Shown here piece after piece: positions 12,501 through 20,494 of a stretch of 22,424 bases of DNA. Position numbers and translations under genes: made by a program. The stretch comes from Dunaliella salina. Lineage: Eukaryota > Chlorophyta > Chlorophyceae > Chlamydomonadales > Dunaliellaceae. Position 1 is the stretch's first letter. Every line of letters begins with the position of its first letter. A model generated the notes under the pieces. The model did no database searches, had not been told where the DNA came from, and was given only the letters and a program-made list of their open reading frames with translations. The stretch covers positions 147,942 through 170,365 of the forward strand of contig MU069597.1 in the NCBI GenBank assembly GCA_002284615.2, given 5' to 3'.

Positions 12501-15500
12501 TTGCATGTGTAGCCAAGCAGAAACTGCCAGAGATAGCTACATTGTGCCGGGCGCAATCATGACTCATTGTCGAGTCACACAGCGCACTGTTGGACAGGCT
12601 CTGCACTGCCATCTGCTGCCATGCTTTCCATATATTCATCCCCATCAGCAAAGCAGCTTCTCCTTCCAAGGCACTGCATTGCTGCAATTTGCATGGGTCC
12701 TCATCCGAAGCTTTCAAATGCTGTGCCCTCGTCTTTGACACCTTCCGGCCATCCTTGGTGAACTTCCGAAGGGCGAGGCTTCTATACAAGTTCTCAATCC
12801 CCTCTGTTGGACGTCGGTTTTTATCAGCCTTTCACAGGTTCTGCGTTTCTTGCATTGCAAAGTGCAATGTCTAGATTTTGACAGGTTTTTATGGACATCA
12901 CGACGCAGCACACGTAGTGGGACCCCGTGTGATCATGATGAATCTGATGAAACCCTTGGAAAAAATCTGGTCATTTTGTTGTTTTATGTGTATGAGTTGT
13001 TTTTATGTGTATGTGTATGTTTTGTGTATGTGCGTGTTTTGTGTATGTTTATGTGTTTCTTACGTGTATGTGTTTTATGTGTTGCTTTATGCATTGTGTT
13101 GTTTTATGCATCAGTGGAGACGGCAGGAGGGATACTACACTGTGTCGGGTGGCATCATGAGCCCCATGGAAAGGCTCTGCACTGCAATCTGCTGCCAGTC
13201 TTCCCATGCCTGCCCGAGTGGAAAAGGCATCATGACACATATGATCAAGCCACGTGGTGCCATCTTGGACAGGCTCTGCACTGCAATCTGCTGCCAGTCT
13301 TCCCATACCTGCCCGTATGGAAAAGGCATCATGACACATATGATCAAGCCACGTGGTGCCATCTTGGACAGGCTCTGCACTGTAATCTGCAGCCCTACCT
13401 GCCGCTCCTGCTGTACCACGGACAGCCTCTGCACTGTAATCTGCTGCCATTCTTACAGTACCTGCCCATCAGCACAGCAGTTTCTCCTTGCAAGACACTG
13501 CATAGCAGCAACCTGCATGGGTCTTGCCTGCTCCTTCATCCGAAGCTTTCCGTAACCTCTTCTTTGCCATCTTCCGGCTTTTCTTGGTGTACTTCCTCCC
13601 TTGAAAAGTACACCAAGGGCGAGGCTTCAAAAAGGATTGTTTTAATCCCCTCTGTTCAACGTTGCTTTTCATCTGCCTTGCACAACTGCTGCGTTTCTTG
13701 CGATTGCTAAGTGCGACGTGTTAATTTTAATGGACATCACAAAGCAGCACACGTTGTGGGATCACATGTGATCGCGAATTTGGTGGAGCCCCAGGAACAG
13801 ACATCGTCATTGTATTGCTTTATGCATTGTGGAGCAGATGAATATGATGGAACCCTTGGCAGGAACTTGGTGTGACTCAGTCGCATCCCTCCTTCAGGAG
13901 GACGGGGAGGGCGTGGGTCAAATCCTGGGGGGGGCAATGCCCTTTCCTTAATGCACGCTCCGAGATCGCTAGACGCATAGAGCGTACTCCTTTCCTTTCC
14001 TTTCCTTTCCCTTGAAATAAACCTGGTCACCGTATTGTTTTATGCATCGTTCAACAGGTGGAAACCGCGGGCGATTGCTACATCGTTTCAGGAGGTATCA
14101 TGTCGCCCAGGCATTCCACCAGAGAGTTCGGTCTAGTTGTCGAGGACCAGGACCCTGTAGAAGCGGCGGCTCGGGTCTTGGACTTTGCAAAGGCAATGCT
14201 GGAGGCAGCCAAGCAGGTGAATTTCTGGCGCGTTTGAGGGTGCTTTGTGAGGTGCAGTAAAGGTGAGCAACGCATTGCAGTGGCATTTGGACTCTCAGCA
14301 TGTCGCGGAGTTGCTGTTAAAAACTTGACCCATCCAGGCGTGCATGCACTTGCTGAATGATACGATCAGTCTCCTTTGCAATTCGGATCTTCGGCGTTCA
14401 TGCTTGGAAGCAGCATATGCGTGTAAGGAAGCATTACTGTTGAAATGTGCGCAGGTCAAGATGCCAGACACAAATGAGCCAGTGCGTGTGCGAGTGGGGC
14501 TACACACAGGTAAGGCTGCTCAATTATCGTAGATGCTCAAATTATTGTAAATGAAAACAGGAAAGTTTCATTCCTTTGGCTTTGAATGGCACCTGTCAAT
14601 TCATTCAAGAGAGATTTTCCTGATGTCAAGGGCCATCAATCAGTAATGCCGTACATTTAATTTCAATGAATAAATTTATTCATTTCGCACCCAGGAGGAC
14701 TTGAAACAGTAATGTGCGTCATGTCAAAATTCTTGGCAGGAGGTCCGAAGGACCACCCACCTCCCTTTCCCCCAAAATACTGCCCGACTCCCCACGAAAA
14801 CGGTACCAATCTGCTCCTTTTTAAATTCTATGTCCATCTGCATACTCAGCGTAACAAAATATTGAGTTGGAGCAGAGGTATGGGGGCAAAAACTGAGGAG
14901 AGGACGCCCAAGCCTGCCCTTCCAGGCACCCAAAATTGGCTTGTTACTCACAATGTTGGTCCCTTCTGACTTCACCATGCAAGGCCACATCAAACATTGT
15001 CGCTATCATGAAAATTTGGGTTCTCTTCCGGCTCGTGAGGCGTGTTCCTTACATGGGAGGGCAGACCACAGCAAGAGCCAAACACACCGGCTCTCTCCAA
15101 ACAAACTGGCTCAGAGGCAGAGCCAAAAAACCACAGAAACAAGGGCAGGGCCAAAAACCACAGAAACATAGGCTGCAGAAAACACTGGCTGAATTGCACG
15201 AAGTGAACAAGCAAGTCTGCTGCGAGCAACTGGCAGGTCTGCTGCGCAGCCAAGAAGTCTGCGGCCAGGTCTACTGCATGCAAAAGGCAGGTCTACTGCA
15301 TGCAAAAGGCAGCAAGCTGCATGACTGCAAAGCCTGCAGGAACCAGCGAAGGCAGGCGAGAGCCGAAAATAAAGCCAACACAGGTCTAATGCCCAAGAAG
15401 GACAAGATGGGCATCCTTGTTGCAGAGCGGCAATAAGGGAGCGTCACACTTTTCACTCGCCTACAAGAACCGCAGTTCTAATGCGGTGCATAGAACTGGT

Positions 15501-16792
15501 CGTCTTGTTTGCTGCATGTTTGCCTTCATGCAAACCTCCATCAACCTACACCCATGCGCATGTGGCATTGACTCTGATTCATGCACATAGACACCCCCCC
15601 CCCCCCCTTTTACCCAATTTGCTGAGAGATGGTGCCAATCGACAGTTCTCAAGCTCAGGAATCCATCGATATATTTAAAACTTTGATAGGGCGTCTCAGA
15701 AAAATGCCAGAGGGGGGGTCCTAAAAAGATCCAAATTCCCTCGAAGGACCACCCACCAACCACCCTCTCCGATTGGACCCATACATGTATCTATCGATTC
15801 CTCTCAATTTCAGGATTCCGAATATAAAATTTTTATTCAGATTGACACGTGACGTACAAAAGTTATGCAGGCTGGTGCCTCCTGCTGCACCCCTCCAAAA
15901 TATACCATTACGTGACCCTTAAGCATTTTTTATCTTTTTCCAAGGGGTGCATAATGTGTAATGCGGTTTTCCAGGGGGTGCGTAAATTTGCGTCAAGGTG
16001 CATTAAGATGCAAAAAAGGTGAACAAAAGGTGCATACTGATGCGTAATGGAGAAATTCAAATGCTGAAAAAAGGGGTACAAACTGGTCACGGAGCTGTAA
16101 TGTATGCTGTCGATGCCCAGCCACTTCCAAGCCTGGCCAAGGAATGAACGTTTCTACTTTAGCAAAAAGTTCTTGATTTAAATTGTCTATCACTTTCATG
16201 CACTTTCTTGCACGCTCAAAACTTGGTAATTTTTTTTCCGGTGTCCGCAGTCATCCCGCACTCCTTGATTTTTTTTTTCGGGATGGTATATTTATGTTTT
16301 GTACATGAACTTGGTTTGTGGAAAATGGGGGCAAGGGGGGAGTAGGTGCTTTTTGGGACCCCCTTTCTGGGCCACTTGAAAAGAATTTCAGTGCATTTTT
16401 GGATTCCTGAGTTCAAGCCCTGTGGTTTGGGTCCACAAGGTCTATCCAAACCTGTGTGCAAATTCGAGTTGCTATGAATTAGTGCAGGTATCTTGTGCTC
16501 CAGTAAATAGTGATTTGTTAGACAGATTTCTTTATTGCAGTCTTATTTGCATTAACACAAGTGTGCCTGGTCAACATTAGGCCGGAAATCCTACAAAATC
16601 TCCACCCTTTAGGCCTTGTCATTATAAGGTTTAATACGCATTGTATACAAGCATATGCTAATACATCAAAGTCATACATATGTAAGCAATTTCATGCTCA
16701 GAAAACCAGAGCGCTGAGTTTGTAAGCTCAGTGCTAATTTTGCACAACCTCATTTCCATGAGGAGGGAAGCAGTTGCAGTTAGGCACCGGTG

Positions 16793-16859
<67 letters not shown>

Positions 16860-19800
16860 CGCGCGCGCGGGCGTGCAAGACACAAGCAGACCTGCACAGC
16901 TTTTAGACCAGTCCAGTCCAGGAATCTGCACGGGAAGCCAAGTGCTCTGAGGTCCAAGGGGTAAGGATAATCATCAGCCCATAAGTCCTAGGGCATGTCC
17001 ATGTAGGGAGAGCAAGCTGAGAAGATGGCCTATGTAATAGCAAACTTGGGAAACCAGAAGGAGCGACCAGATGCGGTGGAGCTAAGAGATGGATGCTTCA
17101 GGCTAGAACACTATTTTTCAGCTTTTTGAACGGCCTCGTTGTGCAGCTTGACCTAGAGCTCTGGCGGCAAGACTCCAGACATGCCCTGATTTTAGAATGA
17201 CATCTTAATCTCCCAGATGCTGGGGAGGCTTTGGTATCATGGGCATGTGTAGCCTACAAGGATCTTGATGAGTGTGAGGATGACCATCCCACACCTTTTG
17301 GGCATGCTGTTTTGGAAGACTACAGCTGGAGACAATTCAAAAGTACTGGAGACTGTTCAAAAGTTCTGGCGAGGCTGGAATTATCATAAAAATTCTGCTA
17401 AAAATCGGAGGTATCACAGATCCCTTCAAATTTTCCAAATGAAAAGTGATGCACCTCGTCATGACATTCGAGAAAGGGCGGCGAAGGAGCCCTCATCTGA
17501 GAGGATGCAACAAGTCAAGACCCATCACATAAGATGCCAATACGACAAGATTTTTTGCCATTTGCTGGTCATCGAGCGCCCCTCAAAATCAAGTGATGGC
17601 TTTGGCATGCTTCTGAGCACTGAACTATGAATCTTGCTGCTCAACATCCGCAAGAGGTGCAACAAAGCAACACACGTCCTCACAGGGGAGGCTTTGCGGC
17701 AGGAGAAGGGGGTTCAGCGCCAACAGGGGCACTTTTAGCATTTTGCCCTTGCCCTTCTATGCTTGCCCAAGCCTTGCCTTGCCGTCATCAAGCCGCAAAA
17801 TGCGAGAAGTGCTACAAATTCCTTTAGTGCTCCTTTTGGCGCCTGGCAAGCATTCGAGGACAAGGGAAGGTTGTGTGAAGGACTCAGCCAAGCGCACACA
17901 TGGGGTAGGAGCTGGAAAATAGGTGCAACAGACGTTCAAAGGACCCCATTGAAGCATTGAATTGCCAAGTTTGGATTCGTTGACTTGCATTGTGGTGAGC
18001 TTTTAAGTGATCAGGTTTGGGACCTTGCTGTCTGACCAGTACCTCTGAAGCACTGTATTCTGTTCCTTTAGTCTGCCCAAAGAGCTGCTGGATGGCCCGG
18101 CCCCTTGCTGGATTAGATCTGAGATGATATTTTTGCAAAAGATTTTCTGGGCTCTGTTGCATGGCATTACATGGACTTTACTCAAGCCGTGTTTTAACGC
18201 AATCAAACTTTGGCACATTGGGGATCCGTGCAGCTTTCACATGGCCTTTGGGTATGCACTTCACCTGCTTAACCCTGCTGAAGAGAATTAAGGTGCTGCA
18301 AGCGGAAGCTGAGGGATGCAATACAATTTTTGTCAACATGTTGTGTCATGTAATTGTTGCGATCCATCACTGGTCACTCAAAAAAAAAAACTGTCTGTCT
18401 GAGCAGATAATGAGGCAAAACCTCTTGCCTTTGGCTTGCATTCAAAGACCCCCACAACAATGAGAGAAAAATTTGAGCGCACTTCTGGACACTGAATTCA
18501 AGGTTGATGTGTCCAAAATCAAACTGGAGGTGCATAACAGCCACCCACAGCCTCCCTGGAAAAGGCTCTGTGGCAAGGAAAGAGGGCGTGCCAGCAGGAG
18601 CAACAATCATGTTCGGCATGAGGCTTGAGGTCGGCGCAGGGCTGGCAATCCAACAACGACAGGGTGAAATACAACAAAACAAAACTGCTAAACAAATTTG
18701 TTTGGCAGGCGCCAAAGCATGGATGCAGCTGACATTCTGTAGACGTCATCAAAGCATGGAATTATGTGCCTTGATTGACTTTGACATATGGTGTGGTAAG
18801 GGACTGTAGAACGGTGCTAGCAATCCAACAAAGAAGTTCTTTATTCAAAGGATTCTTGTTTTATTGTACCACACCGCAACTTTGTGACTTGCAGCAAAGT
18901 TTTTAAAGCCTGACTAATTGTGCTGCTTGTGTACCCCAACATGCAGATGACATCGCTTTGGGTTGCGCCACTAGTTTGGGACTCGCAGCAAAGTTTGCAA
19001 ACCCTGACTAATTGTGCTGCTTGTGCACCCCAACATGCAGGCGACGTCGTTTCTGGTTGCCCCACTAGTNTGGGACTTGCAGCAAAGTNTGCAAACCCTG
19101 ACTAATTGTGCTGCTTGTGTACCCCAACATGCAGGTGACATCGCTTCGGGTTGCCCCACTAGTTTGGGACTTGCAGCGAAGTTTGCAAACCCTGACTAAT
19201 TGTGCTGCTTGTGCACCCCAACATGCAGGCGACGTCGTTTCTGGTTGCCCCACTAGTATGGGACTTGCATCAAAGTCTGCAAACCCTGACTAATTGTGCT
19301 GCTTGTGCGCCTCAACATGCAGGCGACGTGGTTCCTGGTTGCGTCACTAGTTTGGGACTTGCAGCAAAGTTTGCAAACCCTGACTAATTGTGCTGCTTGT
19401 GCGCCCCAACATGCAGGCGACGTCGTGTCGGGATTGATTGGGTCCAAGCTGCCCAAGTTCTCAATCTTTGGAGATACGATGAACACCGCCTCTAGGATGG
19501 AAAGCACCGGTGGGTGTCTTGGCTGTTTTCCGGTGAAATGCTTGCGTCAAAACCCCATCATCTGGCATGGAAAAAGGAATCGGCAGGTGACTGGCACCTC
19601 AATGGATTTTTTTTCCTGTCCAGGCACTGTTGTGTTGACGCCGTTGGACTGATTTGGTTTGTGTTGACTCCCTTGGGCTAAGTCCCTGAGGCTTTTCTCT
19701 TAGGGTGGTGGTTGCCAGCTGCTATTTCATTCCACTGTCGGCAAGTTTGCAATATAGCCATGCACTTTTCTTTGTTGAAAGCCTGGGATCAGGCCCAACA

Positions 19801-20452
19801 AACAAACAAGACAGACAGGAGCAAAAAAGGAGCGTGCCGTGCTTAGAGGTGATCATTCAAAAAAATTATTTATTGTTGTTTCCCGCCTTGATCCCGCACC
19901 CCCCTCAGTTATTTCATGGTTTCCCGCATCTTCCCATAGAGGCGATCTGCCCAAAAACTTCTGGTGCACCCCTGCATGAGTTCTCATGCACCCCTGCATG
20001 TGTAAGCTGCCTGCACCTATGGAAAAGAAGTTACAAAGCGGAAGGGTGGCAGCACTGGTCCTGCATGTGAGCGCGCATGACACAATTTTTACTATTCAGA
20101 AAATTCAGGACCAGATGGAATCCAGCGGCAATTATCACTCCCACTTGTCTAGAGTCCCTTAAAATCCAAGAAAGAACAAAAGCTGCATTTGAAAGCATGG
20201 AGTCCAGGCGCACTCTGTCTCAATCCTTCTCCAGAAATTTAAAACTCAGCATGAAAGAATGTCATTCAGCAACACACATGACCAGCTTCACTCAGTGCTT
20301 CAACGTCTATTTGACTTGCACAAACAGTGCTGTAGAAGCCATGCATCTCAACCTGGTCTGTTTTGTCACATATTGCATCTCATGGACTCTAATCACTCTC
20401 CTCTTCCTCATCCTCCCCCGCACCAGCCCATCGTCATCATCATCATTATCAC

Positions 20453-20494
<42 letters not shown>

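Larger units (their letters stand above)
11359..14057 (+). other. Intron with exon fossils, segmental duplication and SINE
   Basis: Donor gtaggc, acceptor caacag. Holds two decayed copies of the start of the next exon (12517-12564, 13114-13165), a direct duplication (12593-13113 and 13423-14057), 99-bp tandem repeats (13173-13370), a SINE (13871-14019) and a 12-bp hairpin (13583-13617). Phrases near 11480-11525 recur near 12382-12422 (gtgctgtggNtgtNccttgaa...gttg), so the duplications extend upstream. Open frames at 12850-13710 (+), 12878-13555 (+) and 13049-13450 (-) are products of these repeats. Confidence 0.8.
13423..14057 (+). repeat. Segmental duplication, right copy
   Basis: Partner of 12593-13113. 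It differs mainly by the SINE inserted at 13871-14019, extra copies of the ttgctttatgcattg phrase near 13815, and a second hairpin arm at 13606-13617 absent from the left copy. Confidence 0.85.
14510..19416 (+). other. Very large intron (4.9 kb) ending in a splice-site tandem array
   Basis: Donor gtaagg, acceptor atgcag. It holds repeat family A copy 2 (14692-15885) with an insertion (about 15021-15505), a compound TG/CG tract (16797-16869) and the 94-bp array (about 18870-19432). From 15890 to 16790 there is AT-rich DNA with a weak hairpin relative near 16248-16290. From 16870 to 18870 only scattered open frames (17265-17630 +, 17884-18162 -, 18374-18715 -) without recognised domains were seen. 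Confidence 0.75.

Noticed and set aside
12850..13710. 286-residue plus-strand open frame (longest in the window)
   Set aside because: Runs through a TATGTG-rich stretch, an exon fossil and a 99-bp minisatellite; length comes from repeat period divisible by three.
14936..15436. 166-residue Lys/Gln-rich open frame
   Set aside because: Crosses the junction between repeat family A and an inserted element and contains tandem repeats; no domain recognised.
16658..16964. Open frames with His-Thr or Cys-Val runs
   Set aside because: Direct translation of the (TG)n tract.
18911..19432. Evenly spaced repeats considered as CRISPR or satellite centromere
   Set aside because: Head-to-tail without unique spacers, only six units, and unit derived from a splice junction in a eukaryotic gene.
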